Shown here: piece after piece, positions 40,748 through 48,602 of the stretch
How the letters are laid out: each line of letters starts with the position of its first letter
Numbering within the stretch: position 1 is the first letter of the stretch
Assembly (NCBI RefSeq): GCF_020215645.1
Contig: NZ_CP084058.1
Span: 1,488,001 to 1,552,000 of the forward strand
Direction: 5' to 3'
Length of the DNA: 64,000 nucleotides
Source of the DNA: Nonomuraea gerenzanensis
Lineage (GTDB): Bacteria > Actinomycetota > Actinomycetes > Streptosporangiales > Streptosporangiaceae
Notes under the pieces: generated by a model
Told to the model about the DNA's origin: nothing
Databases searched by the model: none
The model's input: the letters and a program-made list of their open reading frames with translations, nothing else
Program-made: the position numbers and the translations under genes

Positions 40748-41155
40748 ATGTCCCTCACCCTGACCGACCAGGACAAGGCCACCATCCGGAACGCCGCCTA
40801 CGGTGCCGTCTCCCTCATGGCCGCCGCGGGCGCCGCGGGCTCGCCGCACCGCATCGCCACCGAGGGCACCATCGCCCTGTCGTCGGCCACCGGCCCGATC
40901 GGGCACGTGCTGGCGGCCAAGTCCAAGGACATCAAGCTGGACGGCAAGTCCGTCGCCGAGCTGGCCGACCACGTGCTGCCGGCCCTGACCGAGGCCATAA
41001 GCCTGCTCAAGCAGCAGGCCCCGGAGGAGGCCGGCAACTTCCGCGGCACCGTCCTGGTCGCCGTCGAGGCGGCCGCCGGCGCCCAGAAGGGCGGCCCCGG
41101 CCCCGCCCTGGCCGAGATGACCCGCAAGATCACCGAGGCCCTCGACGCCGCCTGA
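40748..41155 (+). CDS. Small conserved-looking actinomycete protein, unknown
   Basis: This 135-residue helical, Ala-rich protein contains DKATIRNAAYGAVSLMAAAG and TALSEAISLLKQQAPEEAGNF-like helices with a GTVLVAVEAAAGA segment. I believe related proteins occur widely in actinomycetes but cannot name a function. ATG at 40748 has an AGGAG site about 8 bases before it. No signal peptide or transmembrane helix is obvious. It stands alone between a remnant and a convergent SDR gene. Confidence 0.65.
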   Translation: MSLTLTDQDKATIRNAAYGAVSLMAAAGAAGSPHRIATEGTIALSSATGPIGHVLAAKSKDIKLDGKSVAELADHVLPALTEAISLLKQQAPEEAGNFRGTVLVAVEAAAGAQKGGPGPALAEMTRKITEALDAA

Positions 41156-41183
41156 TCCCGGGACCAAGCGCGTGGCCCCGGCG

Positions 41184-42041
41184 TCACAGGACCGCGTGCT
41201 CGGCACTCCCCGGAAAGTCGGTGCCGACCGCGACCCGCTCGCCCGCGTCGAACTCCGCCCGCAGCAGGCGGAGCTTGGCGTCGATCCGGCGGTGCGCGTC
41301 GCTGCCGAGCACGAGCCAGTGGCGGGGCCGCCCGGCGGTGACCGCGTCGTACATCGCCGCCGCCGCCCGCACGGGATCGCCGGGGAACATCTCGGGGGTG
41401 AGCGTGCCCATCATGGCCCTGAACGCGCCCGCCGTCGCCGAGTAGTCGTCGATGGGCGCGCCGGAGGCCTTGGTACGGTGCTCGATGCCGGTGCGGAAGG
41501 ACCCCGGCTGCACGATCATCGCGTGCAGCCCGAGCGGCTCGATCTCCTGCCACAGCGCCTCGGTGAAGCCTTCGAGCGCGAACTTGCTGGCGGAGTAGTA
41601 GCCGTTGGCGGGCAGGCTCGCCAGGCCGTCCATCGAGGAGACGTTGACGACGATGCCCCGGCGCCGGGCGCGCATGCCGGGCAGCACGAGCCGGGTCAGG
41701 GCCACGGCACCGAAGAAGTTGACCTCGAACAGCCGGCGGTAGTCGCTCTCCTCCTGCTCCTCCAGGGCCCCGATGAAGTCGATGCCGGCGTTGTTGACCA
41801 GGACGTCGATGCCGCCGAAGCGCTCCTCGGCCTGCTTGACGCCGGCTGCGCGCTGCTGGGGGTCGGTCACGTCGAGGGGCAGGGCCAGGGCGGTGCTCGG
41901 GTGGCGGGCGGCCAGCTCGGTGGTGGCCCTGGTGCTGGAGGCGGTGACCACGGCCTGGTCGCCGCGGTCGAGGACGTACTCGGCGAGGGCCCGCCCGAGG
42001 CCGCTCGACGCGCCGGTGATGAGCCAGGTTCTGGGGTTCAT
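41184..42041 (-). CDS. SDR family oxidoreductase
   Basis: The 285-residue classical short-chain dehydrogenase has the cofactor loop TGASSGLG (9-16), NNAG (83-86), catalytic S136 and Y149-SAS-K153. The C-terminal extension with PGSFRTGIEHRTKASG fits the retinol-dehydrogenase-like group of actinomycete SDRs. ATG at 42041. It lies 15 bp downstream of a second SDR gene and is presumably co-transcribed from the promoter at about 42930. Confidence 0.92.
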   Translation of the reverse strand: MNPRTWLITGASSGLGRALAEYVLDRGDQAVVTASSTRATTELAARHPSTALALPLDVTDPQQRAAGVKQAEERFGGIDVLVNNAGIDFIGALEEQEESDYRRLFEVNFFGAVALTRLVLPGMRARRRGIVVNVSSMDGLASLPANGYYSASKFALEGFTEALWQEIEPLGLHAMIVQPGSFRTGIEHRTKASGAPIDDYSATAGAFRAMMGTLTPEMFPGDPVRAAAAMYDAVTAGRPRHWLVLGSDAHRRIDAKLRLLRAEFDAGERVAVGTDFPGSAEHAVL

Positions 42042-42056
42042 GGGGGTTTGCTCCTG

Positions 42057-42899
42057 TCAGCGTTCGTCTGCGGGGTAGTCGGCGGAGCGGCTCACGGCGG
42101 CCCACCGCTCGGTCTCGGCCGCGCGCACCTCCCCGGCCTTCTGCGCGGCGGCCACGGCGTCGCTGCCGAGCAGCAGCCGCCGGGGCGGGTCCTCGTGGCC
42201 GACGACGTCGATGATGATCCTGGCCGCGCGCGCGGGGTCGCCGGGCTGGGCGCCGTCGCTCTCGCGCCGGTAGCGGTGCAGGGCGCCCACGGTCTGCTCG
42301 TAGTCGGGGCCGACGGCGTGCAGCTCCATGGACGAGCCCTGCCAGTCCGTACGGAACGCGCCCGGCTCCACGATGACGACCTTGACCCCGAAGGGCGCGA
42401 CCTCACTGGCCAGGACCTCGGAGAAGCCTTCGACGGCGAACTTCGCCGTCTGGTAGGCGCCCATGCCCGGGGTGCCGCCGACGCGTCCGCCCACGGAGGA
42501 GAACTGCACGAAGACGCCCGACCGCTGGGTGCGCAGGACGGGCAGGGCGGCCCTGGTGACGTTCACGACGCCGAAGAGGTTCGTCTCGATCTGGGCGCGG
42601 AAGTCCTCCTCCGCCATCTCCTCGATCGGCGCGCTGTTGCCGTAGCCGGCGTTGTTGACGACCACGTCGAGCCGGCCGAAGGCGTCGGTGGCCTCCTTGA
42701 CCGCCCGGGCGGCAGCGGCGGTGTCGGTCACGTCGAGCGCGACCGCCCGCGCCCGGTCACCGTGTCGGGCGACCAGGTCTTCGAGCTGCTTGGGGCTGCG
42801 CGCGGTGGCGACGACTCGATCGCCCGCTTCGAGGACGGCTTCGGTGAGGTGGCGGCCGAAGCCGCGTGACGCTCCGGTGATGAGCCAGGTCTTGGCCAT
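42057..42899 (-). CDS. SDR family oxidoreductase
   Basis: The 280-residue classical SDR has TGASRGFG (8-15), NNAGYGNS (82-89), catalytic Ser near 134 and Y149-QTA-K153. It is related in sequence to the downstream SDR and probably arose by duplication. ATG at 42899, the first gene of a two-gene unit. Its promoter region contains a 53-bp element also found in front of the TetR gene at 47328, so control by that TetR is likely. Confidence 0.92.
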   Translation of the reverse strand: MAKTWLITGASRGFGRHLTEAVLEAGDRVVATARSPKQLEDLVARHGDRARAVALDVTDTAAAARAVKEATDAFGRLDVVVNNAGYGNSAPIEEMAEEDFRAQIETNLFGVVNVTRAALPVLRTQRSGVFVQFSSVGGRVGGTPGMGAYQTAKFAVEGFSEVLASEVAPFGVKVVIVEPGAFRTDWQGSSMELHAVGPDYEQTVGALHRYRRESDGAQPGDPARAARIIIDVVGHEDPPRRLLLGSDAVAAAQKAGEVRAAETERWAAVSRSADYPADER

Positions 42900-42930
42900 G
42901 GGGATCTCCCTGATCGACAGTTCCTAACTG

Positions 42931-42983
42931 CCTCATTAATGTAGCACTTATAGAGATAAGAAGCTCATAAGCGTGACACAAGT
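42931..42983. promoter_or_regulatory. 53-bp operator-like element, copy A (SDR promoter)
   Basis: The element runs from CCTCATTAATGTAGCACTTA to GTGACACAAGT. It matches 47238-47290 at 41 of 53 positions without gaps. It includes two TGTxxCAC-like cores 32 bp apart (TGTAGCAC and CGTGACAC) around an AT-rich middle. It is unusually AT-rich for this DNA and sits 32-84 bp upstream of the SDR start. Confidence 0.75.
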
Positions 42984-42988
42984 CTCGG

Positions 42989-44416
42989 TCAACGGTCTCG
43001 GTAAGCCTCCAGCAGCCGCAGCCACACCTCGCTGATCGTGGGGAAGGCCGGTACGGCGTGCCAGAGCCGCTCGATGGGGATCTCGCCGACGATCGCCACC
43101 GTGGCGGAGTGCAGCAGCTCGGCCACGCCGGGCCCGGCGAAGGTGACGCCGACGACCGTGCGGCGCTCCGGGTCGATGAGGGCGCGCGCTCTGCCCTGGT
43201 AGCCGGGGTCGTGCTGGAGGGCGCCGGCGACGTGGCCGAGGTCGTAGTCCACGACGTCCACGCGGCGGCCGGTGTGTGCGGCCTCCATCGTTGTGAGGCC
43301 GACGCTCGCCACCTCGGGGTCGCTGAAGACGACCGCCGGTACGGCCGCGGTGTCGGCGGTGCCGGCGTGGGCGCTCCAGGGCCCGGTGTCCACGGGAGCC
43401 CCGGCGGCGCGGGCGGCGATGACGGCGCCCGCGATGCGGGCCTGGTACTTGCCCTGGTGGGTGAACAGGGCCCGCTGGTTGACGTCGCCCGCCGCGTACA
43501 ACCAGCCGCCGGGAGCGGCGGTGACGGTGTAGGTGTCGTCGGTGGTGAGCCAGTCCCCGGGAGGCAGGCCGACGCTTTCGAGGCCGAGGTCGCCGGTGCG
43601 CGGCGCGCGGCCGGTGGCGAAGAGGATCTCGTCCGCGCCGAGCCGGTCGCCGTCGGACAGGATCAGGTGCACCTCGCCCCCCGTACGGGCGGCGGTGGCC
43701 ACGGTCACGCCGAACCGCAGATCCACGCCCGCCTCTCGCAGGCGCTGCGCGACCAGCTCGCCCGCGAAGGGCTCCATCCTGGGCAGCAGGCCGCCGCCCC
43801 GCACGAGCAGGGTGACCGAGGAGCCGAGTGCCTGCCAGGCGGTGGCCATCTCGGTGGCCACGACGCCCGCGCCGACGATGACGAGCCGTCCGGGCGGCCG
43901 CCGCGCGCTGGTGGCCTCGCGGCTGGTCCAGGGGCGCAGGCCGGCGATCCACGGCAGGTCCGGCAGGGCCGCGCCGCTGCCGGTGCACACGGCCACGGCG
44001 TGCCGGGCCAGCAGGCGGACGGTGTCGCCGCCGGGGGTGGTCACGGCCACGCACCGGGGCCCGTCGAGGCGGCCGTGGCCGCGCTGGAGCTCGATCCCGG
44101 CCGACTTGAGCCATTCGACCTGGCCCTCGTCGTTCCAGTCGGCGGACATGCGGTCGCGGTGCGCCAGCACGGCGGCGGTGTCCAGCGCTCCGGCGGCCAG
44201 GCCGGGCACCCGGCCGGCCTCGGCACGCAGGAGCGCGGGCCGCAGCAGCGCCTTGCTCGGCTCGCACGCCCAGTACGAGCACTCGCCGCCGACGAGCTCG
44301 CTCTCCACGATGACGGTGCTCAGACCGGCGGCGGCCGTCCGGTCGGCGACGTTCTCGCCGACCGGACCGGCCCCGATCACGACCACGTCATAGGTACGGG
44401 TGTCTTCGATCGTCAC
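42989..44416 (-). CDS. FAD-dependent pyridine nucleotide-disulfide oxidoreductase
   Basis: The 475-residue flavoprotein has FAD loop VIGAGPVGENV (14-24), a redox-type pair C46-SYWA-C51 followed by EPSKALLRP, and a second Rossmann loop VIVGAGVVATEMA. GWLYAAGDVN gives the FAD ribityl-binding motif, and the C-terminal interface domain ends HAVPAFPTISEVWLRLLE. This is the mercuric/dihydrolipoamide-reductase-like branch, with an unusual Tyr-Trp between the cysteines. No N-terminal metal-binding domain is present. GTG at 44416. It lies in a probable operon with the VOC and hydrolase genes upstream. Confidence 0.88.
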   Translation of the reverse strand: MTIEDTRTYDVVVIGAGPVGENVADRTAAAGLSTVIVESELVGGECSYWACEPSKALLRPALLRAEAGRVPGLAAGALDTAAVLAHRDRMSADWNDEGQVEWLKSAGIELQRGHGRLDGPRCVAVTTPGGDTVRLLARHAVAVCTGSGAALPDLPWIAGLRPWTSREATSARRPPGRLVIVGAGVVATEMATAWQALGSSVTLLVRGGGLLPRMEPFAGELVAQRLREAGVDLRFGVTVATAARTGGEVHLILSDGDRLGADEILFATGRAPRTGDLGLESVGLPPGDWLTTDDTYTVTAAPGGWLYAAGDVNQRALFTHQGKYQARIAGAVIAARAAGAPVDTGPWSAHAGTADTAAVPAVVFSDPEVASVGLTTMEAAHTGRRVDVVDYDLGHVAGALQHDPGYQGRARALIDPERRTVVGVTFAGPGVAELLHSATVAIVGEIPIERLWHAVPAFPTISEVWLRLLEAYRDR

Positions 44417-44447
44417 TGGTTCTCCATGGTGTGGTCGTGTCCCGGGG

Positions 44448-44894
44448 TCAGCGGCCGGGCAGCCGCTCGGTGATCTCCTGAAGGAACCAGCGGTTGCCGT
44501 CCGGGTCGGCGAACGAGGCGAAGGAGCCGTAGCTGGCGCGCTGCGGGTGCGGGCCCGGCACGCGCCCGGCGTCGCCGGCCTGGTGGAAGGCGCCCGTGGC
44601 GTCGTGGAACGGGCCGGTGACCTCGACACCGCGGCCGGCCAGCTCCCGCTGGGCCTGCTCGATGTCGGACACGATCAGGTGCAGCCCCTGCACAGAACCC
44701 GGCTCGGCGTCGGTGAGCCCTTCGCCGAAGATGATCGAGCAGCCGGAGCCCGGGGGAGTGACCTGGATGATCCGGTAACCGTCCTTGACGGGGAAGTCCG
44801 CGTCGAGGCGGAAGCCGAGCTGACCGGCGTAGAAGTCCCTGGCGCGGTCGGCGTCGGAGACGGGCAGCACGACGACTTCGAGCTTCATGTCCAT
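44448..44894 (-). CDS. VOC superfamily (glyoxalase/dioxygenase-like) protein
   Basis: This 148-residue protein has the paired beta-alpha-beta-beta-beta modules: LEVVVLPVSDADRARDFYAGQLGF at the start and GLHLIVSDIEQAQRELAGRG in the middle, closing with FASFADPDGNRWFLQEI. It may be a lyase, dioxygenase or resistance protein; metal ligands cannot be fixed by eye. ATG at 44894 (or 44888). It lies between the flavin reductase and an exported hydrolase on the same strand, which suggests a detoxification unit. Confidence 0.88.
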   Translation of the reverse strand: MDMKLEVVVLPVSDADRARDFYAGQLGFRLDADFPVKDGYRIIQVTPPGSGCSIIFGEGLTDAEPGSVQGLHLIVSDIEQAQRELAGRGVEVTGPFHDATGAFHQAGDAGRVPGPHPQRASYGSFASFADPDGNRWFLQEITERLPGR

Positions 44895-44915
44895 GGTGAT
44901 GATTCCTCTCTGCTG

Positions 44916-45734
44916 CTATCGGGTGGCCCGGGCGGCCTTCTCGATGACGCCGGCCACGGTCTTGGGGTGGGAGACGGCGACGGAGTGGGAGGCGCGGACC
45001 TCGGTGACGTGCGCGTCGGCGCGCTTGGCCATGAAGCGCTGCACCTCGGCGGGGATGTTGAGGTCCTGGGTGGTGACGATGTCCCAGCTCGGCTTGTCCC
45101 GCCAGGCGGCGGCCTCGGTCTTCTCCTCCAGGGCGGCCTGGGCGATGGGCCGCTGGGTGGCGGCCATCAGGGCGGCCTCGCGGGCCGGCACGTCGGCGGC
45201 GAACTGGTGGCGGAACTTGTCGGCCTTGATGTAGAGGTCGGTGCCGGTGCCGCCGCCGGGGAGCTTGACCGGCACGGGGTCCAGGGCGTCGGGCAGCGTG
45301 GAGCCGGGGAACTTGTTCGTCAGCTCCAGCGCGGTCTCGCCGGGGGCGGGCAGGAAGGCGGCCACGTAGACGAGGGCCTTGACGTCCGGGTCGTTCGCGC
45401 CGGCGACGCTGATGACCGAGCCGCCGTAGGAGTGGCCGACCAGGATCTTCGGCCCCTTGACATGCTCGAGGACGCTGCGCAGCGCGGCGGCGTCCTGGGC
45501 GGGGCCGCGCAGCGGGTTGGCCGCGGCGACGACCGGGTAGCCGTCCTTGCGCAGCTCCTCGATCACCCCGTTCCAGCTGGAGGCGTCGGCGAAGGCGCCG
45601 TGCTCCAGCACGACGGTCGGCTTGGCGGGCCCGGCCGCCGCGTGGGCGGGCCCGGGGATCGCGAGGGCGCCGATCGTGACGCCCGCCGACAGCACACCCA
45701 GCATGAGCCCGCGTACACCCTTGTTGCTGACCAC
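44916..45734 (-). CDS. Exported alpha/beta hydrolase
   Basis: The product is about 272 residues with a signal peptide (GLMLGVLSAGVTIGALAIPG then AHAAA). The hydrolase core has VVLEHGAFADASSW, the nucleophile elbow VGHSYGGS and a C-terminal ASHSVAVSHPKTVA with the His. It resembles the actinomycete hydrolases related to EstC/haloperoxidase-like proteins. GTG at 45734 is preferred to GTG 45752: an AAAGGGGAAA site precedes it. That start also places a 28-bp element exactly 70 bp upstream, as at the gene starting at 47084. Confidence 0.82.
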   Translation of the reverse strand: MVSNKGVRGLMLGVLSAGVTIGALAIPGPAHAAAGPAKPTVVLEHGAFADASSWNGVIEELRKDGYPVVAAANPLRGPAQDAAALRSVLEHVKGPKILVGHSYGGSVISVAGANDPDVKALVYVAAFLPAPGETALELTNKFPGSTLPDALDPVPVKLPGGGTGTDLYIKADKFRHQFAADVPAREAALMAATQRPIAQAALEEKTEAAAWRDKPSWDIVTTQDLNIPAEVQRFMAKRADAHVTEVRASHSVAVSHPKTVAGVIEKAARATR

Positions 45735-45803
45735 GACTATTTCCCCTTTCACGGAGGTTTCAGCGATCTGGTGTCATCACTGTCGTCCGGGAGGGGGCGT
45801 GGT

Positions 45804-45831
45804 CACATCCGTCGCATGACGGTCAGTCATG
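45804..45831. promoter_or_regulatory. 28-bp promoter element, copy 1 (before exported hydrolase)
   Basis: CACATCCGTCGCATGACGGT continues to TCAGTCATG. It matches 47154-47181 at 23 of 28 positions and contains the inverted repeat CATGAC-N5-GTCATG. It starts 70 bp upstream of the GTG at 45734, the same distance as copy 2 from its gene. Confidence 0.7.
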
Positions 45832-45974
45832 GGGCAGTCGTCCGGCGGGCGCCCGGCCAGGCATCAGTGCTGGCCGGCGGGCCGTACGGCCCTGCGTGGC
45901 GGTCCCGCGCAGGAGGTCCGCGCCTGGGCGGCCTAAGCCATTCAACGGTTCAGTCGGTGTCGCCGCGGAACGCC

Positions 45975-46007
45975 GACAGCCTGCCGGACCGGATCCGGCA
46001 GGCTGTC
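45975..46007 (-). terminator. Strong hairpin terminator after the Tat-exported hydrolase
   Basis: GACAGCCTGCCGGA (45975-45988) pairs perfectly over 14 bp with TCCGGCAGGCTGTC (45994-46007) around a 5-base loop. It lies 25 bp past the stop of the gene that ends at 46032. The remaining intergenic DNA up to 45804 shows no gene. Confidence 0.82.
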
Positions 46008-46031
46008 TCGGCGTAGGGCCGTGGCGGGTCG

Positions 46032-47084
46032 TCAGAGGTGGTCGACGTCCACGACGGCCTGGGCGAAGGCCGTGGGGGCCTCCTGGGGCAGGTCGTGGCC
46101 GATGCCCGCCAGCCTGCGGTACTCGTAGGCGCCGGTGAACATGCTGCGGTAACCGCTGTCGTCCGGCCCCGTGAAGGGGTCGAGCTCGGCGTCGAGCACG
46201 ATGGTCGGCACCTTGACGACCGGCCGCGCCTGCAGCCGCCGCTCGACGGCGTCGTAACGGCGCTCGCCCTCGGCCAGGCTCAGCCGCCAGCGGTAGTTGT
46301 GGAGCACGATGGCGGCGTAGTCGGGGTTGTCGAAGGCGGCGGCCGTACGGTCGAAGGTGGCGTCGTCGAACTTCCACGTCGGGGAGACGGTGTCCCAGAC
46401 CAGGCGGGACAGCTCACGGCGCTTGGTCCGGTCGTCCATCGCCTTCCTGCCCCGCTCGGTGGCGAAGTAGTACTGGTACCACCAGGCGTACTCGGCCTTG
46501 GGCGGCAGCGGTTCGAGGTTGGCCGCCAGGTTCGTGATGAGGTAGCCGCTCACCGACACCAGCGCCTTGCACCGCTGCGGCCACAGGGCGGCGATGACGT
46601 CGGCGGTGCGCGAGCCCCAGTCGAAGCCGGCGAGCACCGCCTTGTCGATCTTGAGGGCGTCCATCAGGGCCACGATGTCGAGCGCGATGGCCGACTGCTG
46701 CGCGTTGCGGAAGGTCTTGGCGGACACGAACCGCGTCGTGCCGTGCCCGCGCAGGTAGGGCACGATCACCCGGTAGCCCCGCGCCGCCAGCAGCGGGGCG
46801 ACGTCCACGAAGCTGTGGATGTCGTACGGCCAGCCGTGCAGGCAGATGACCACGGGCCCGTGGGCCGGCCCCGCCTCGGCGTAACCGATGTCCAGCACCC
46901 CGGCCCTGACCTGCTTCAGCTTTCCGAAAGAGGTGTGTGTCCCCGGCGTGACCGGCGGCACCGTCGGTGCGGTGCGGGGCGTGGTGGCGGAGGCGGCCGG
47001 GAGCGCCTGGAAGCCCGCCAGCGAGGCGGCTGTCGCGCCGGCGGCCAGCCCGAGGGTCTTGCCGAAAGTGCGCCTGTTCATCAT
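46032..47084 (-). CDS. Tat-exported alpha/beta hydrolase, epoxide-hydrolase-like
   Basis: The 350-residue precursor has a twin-arginine leader (NRRTFGKTLGLAAG). The core reads VICLHGWPYDIHSFVDVAPL, VPYLRGHGTTRF, the GFDWGS elbow with an Asp nucleophile, and GIGHDLPQEAP with the His. An Asp at the elbow points to epoxide hydrolase or haloalkane dehalogenase chemistry rather than esterase. ATG at 47084 (a second at 47081). It is divergent from the TetR gene at 47328, with both the 28-bp and 53-bp elements in the spacer, so TetR control is likely. Confidence 0.85.
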   Translation of the reverse strand: MMNRRTFGKTLGLAAGATAASLAGFQALPAASATTPRTAPTVPPVTPGTHTSFGKLKQVRAGVLDIGYAEAGPAHGPVVICLHGWPYDIHSFVDVAPLLAARGYRVIVPYLRGHGTTRFVSAKTFRNAQQSAIALDIVALMDALKIDKAVLAGFDWGSRTADVIAALWPQRCKALVSVSGYLITNLAANLEPLPPKAEYAWWYQYYFATERGRKAMDDRTKRRELSRLVWDTVSPTWKFDDATFDRTAAAFDNPDYAAIVLHNYRWRLSLAEGERRYDAVERRLQARPVVKVPTIVLDAELDPFTGPDDSGYRSMFTGAYEYRRLAGIGHDLPQEAPTAFAQAVVDVDHL

Positions 47085-47153
47085 GAGTGGTCCTCCCTGT
47101 CATGTCGCCGGGAAAATGCGACATCGTCCACTGTTTCCGGCGGGAGAATCCGG

Positions 47154-47181
47154 CACATCAGTCACATGACGGTAAGACACG
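47154..47181. promoter_or_regulatory. 28-bp promoter element, copy 2 (before Tat-exported hydrolase)
   Basis: CACATCAGTCACATGACGGT continues to AAGACACG, matching 45804-45831 at 23 of 28 positions. It begins 70 bp upstream of the ATG at 47084, exactly the spacing of copy 1. Confidence 0.7.
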
Positions 47182-47237
47182 TAGAGCGGTGACCCTCACG
47201 CGGGGGGCCGTTCTCGTCGGGGTCCATCCCATAAGAG

Positions 47238-47290
47238 CCTCGTTAATGTAACACTTATATATATAACATCCTCCTCAATGTGACACATGT
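47238..47290. promoter_or_regulatory. 53-bp operator-like element, copy B (TetR promoter)
   Basis: The element runs from CCTCGTTAATGTAACACTTA to GTGACACATGT, matching 42931-42983 at 41 of 53 positions. TGTAACAC and TGTGACAC cores are 32 bp apart around TTATATATATAA. It lies 38-90 bp upstream of the TetR start. Confidence 0.75.
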
Positions 47291-47327
47291 ATGCGGGATG
47301 TGCTACGGCGGGGGGTATCTTGGTGGC

Positions 47328-47879
47328 GTGAGAGCAGACGCGGCACGCAACCTTGAACGTGTCCTGAGCACCGGCGCCCGAATGCTGGCCGATGACCCCT
47401 CGGTGACGATCGCCGCCATCGCCGCGGCGGCGGGAGTGGACCGGCGCACGGTCTACCGCCGCTTCGCCTCCCGCGAGGAGCTGATGGCCGCCGTCTACGG
47501 AGCGCGCTACGACGCGGTGGAGGAGGCCGTCGCCGCCGCCCGGTTGCGCGAGGCCCCGGTCGCCGTCGCGTTGCACCGCTATGTCGAGGGGATCGTCGCC
47601 GTCAACCGCAAGTGGCCGGTCGAGACCAGCCGCATGTTGCGCGAGGAGACGCTCCGCGAGCGCCGCAACCGGCTGATCGAGGAGGTGGACGCCTTTCTGC
47701 GGCGTGCCACCGAGGAGGGGCTGCTCCGCTCCGACCTGCCGCCGGGCTGGGTGGCGACGATCCTGCCGCCGCTGATGGAGCAGGCCGCCGACGACCTGCC
47801 CGAACTGAGTGCCGCGCAGGCCGCCGACGTGGTGGTGGACACGCTGCTGCGCGGCGCCGGTGCCCCGCAGTCCCGCTGA
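47328..47879 (+). CDS. TetR/AcrR family transcriptional regulator
   Basis: The 183-residue protein has an N-terminal helix (RADAARNLERVLSTGARMLA) and the helix-turn-helix VTIAAIAAAAGVDRRTVYRRFASREEL. A helical ligand domain follows. GTG at 47328 starts at RADAARN, the normal beginning of this class. It sits beside copy B of the 53-bp element and 4.4 kb from copy A, so it is the best candidate regulator for both its own promoter and the SDR unit. The inducer is unknown. Confidence 0.9.
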   Translation: MRADAARNLERVLSTGARMLADDPSVTIAAIAAAAGVDRRTVYRRFASREELMAAVYGARYDAVEEAVAAARLREAPVAVALHRYVEGIVAVNRKWPVETSRMLREETLRERRNRLIEEVDAFLRRATEEGLLRSDLPPGWVATILPPLMEQAADDLPELSAAQAADVVVDTLLRGAGAPQSR

Positions 47880-47884
47880 CCCGT

Positions 47885-47947
47885 CGCGTCACCACCTTGA
47901 CAGGTGACGCGAGCGATGCCAACATCGTCACCAGTTAAGTCGGTGAC
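47885..47947 (+). promoter_or_regulatory. Two GTCACC-N9-GGTGAC operators around a TTGACA promoter (ohr)
   Basis: GTCACC-N9-GGTGAC occurs at 47888-47908 and again at 47927-47947, with identical spacing and 39 bp between copies; in the first the arms extend to CGCGTCACC/GGTGACGCG. The first spacer holds a perfect -35 box TTGACA (47897-47902), with CAACAT 17 bp on as a possible -10. A repressor bound to both sites would block this promoter. Confidence 0.7.
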
Positions 47948-47992
47948 GCAAGAGGTGCTTCCCGGCGTACCCGCTCAGAAAGGGAGATAGCC

Positions 47993-48418
47993 ATGGCTGT
48001 CAGCTACACCGGGGTCGTCACCGTCACGGGCGAGGGTCGCAACGGCGGCCGGATCCAGGCCGACGACGGCATGCTGGACACCACGCTCGCCATCCCGAAG
48101 GAGCTGGGCGGTGCGGGCGGCGCCACCAATCCCGAGCAGCTCTTCGCCGCCGGCTGGGGCGCCTGCTTCCTCGGCGCGGTCAGGAGGGCGGCGGCGCAGC
48201 GCAAGATCAAGCTGACGAGCACCGCCATCACGGTCGAGGCGACGCTGAACCACGGCGAGGACGGCGAGTTCGGCCTCAGCGCGGTGCTCAACCTGGAGCT
48301 CGGCGGCGTGGACCAGCCGACGGCCGAGGAGCTCGGCGCGGCGGCCCACCAGCTGTGCCCCTACTCCAAGGCGACCCGCGGCAACATCCCGGTCACCATC
48401 AACGCCAAGGCCGCCTGA
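47993..48418 (+). CDS. ohr: Organic hydroperoxide resistance protein (Ohr/OsmC family)
   Basis: The 141-residue thiol peroxidase has the two Ohr cysteines, C58 in GWGACFLGAV and C122 in HQLCPYSKATRGN, and the N-terminal TVTGEGRNGGRI strand. It reduces organic peroxides with lipoylated reductants in the cytoplasm. ATG at 47993 has GGGAGA 7-12 bases upstream. The upstream paired palindromes fit peroxide-responsive repression, although no OhrR gene is adjacent; the TetR just upstream is one candidate. Confidence 0.93.
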   Translation: MAVSYTGVVTVTGEGRNGGRIQADDGMLDTTLAIPKELGGAGGATNPEQLFAAGWGACFLGAVRRAAAQRKIKLTSTAITVEATLNHGEDGEFGLSAVLNLELGGVDQPTAEELGAAAHQLCPYSKATRGNIPVTINAKAA

Positions 48419-48419
48419 C

Positions 48420-48587
48420 ATGGAGCCGGCACGCGACGCCGCCGCGCTCGCGCGGCGGGCCCGCTTCGGCCGGCTGCCGGAGCGGGTCCGGTTGGAGGAC
48501 CTGACGGAGGAGCACGCGGCCACCCCGCCGGACCCCGCACGCGGGGCCTACGACGAGGACGAATGGCTCGTGCGGTACTGCCTGTGA
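48420..48587 (+). CDS. Small charged protein of 55 residues downstream of ohr
   Basis: ATG at 48420 lies one base past the ohr stop. The frame reads MEPARDAAALARRARFGRLP, continues with ERVRLEDLTEEHAAT and ends DEDEWLVRYCL before TGA at 48585-48587. Charged helices and a Pro-Pro-Asp spacer give a compact soluble protein. Its position and clean frame make it likely real and co-transcribed with ohr. I recall similar short actinomycete proteins but can give no function. Confidence 0.6.
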   Translation: MEPARDAAALARRARFGRLPERVRLEDLTEEHAATPPDPARGAYDEDEWLVRYCL

Positions 48588-48602
48588 AAGGGGGGAGGCA
48601 TC

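Noticed and set aside
42989..44416. Mercuric reductase (merA)
   Set aside because: The fold and CxxxxC pair are compatible, but no N-terminal metal-binding domain, C-terminal vicinal Cys pair or mer genes are present.
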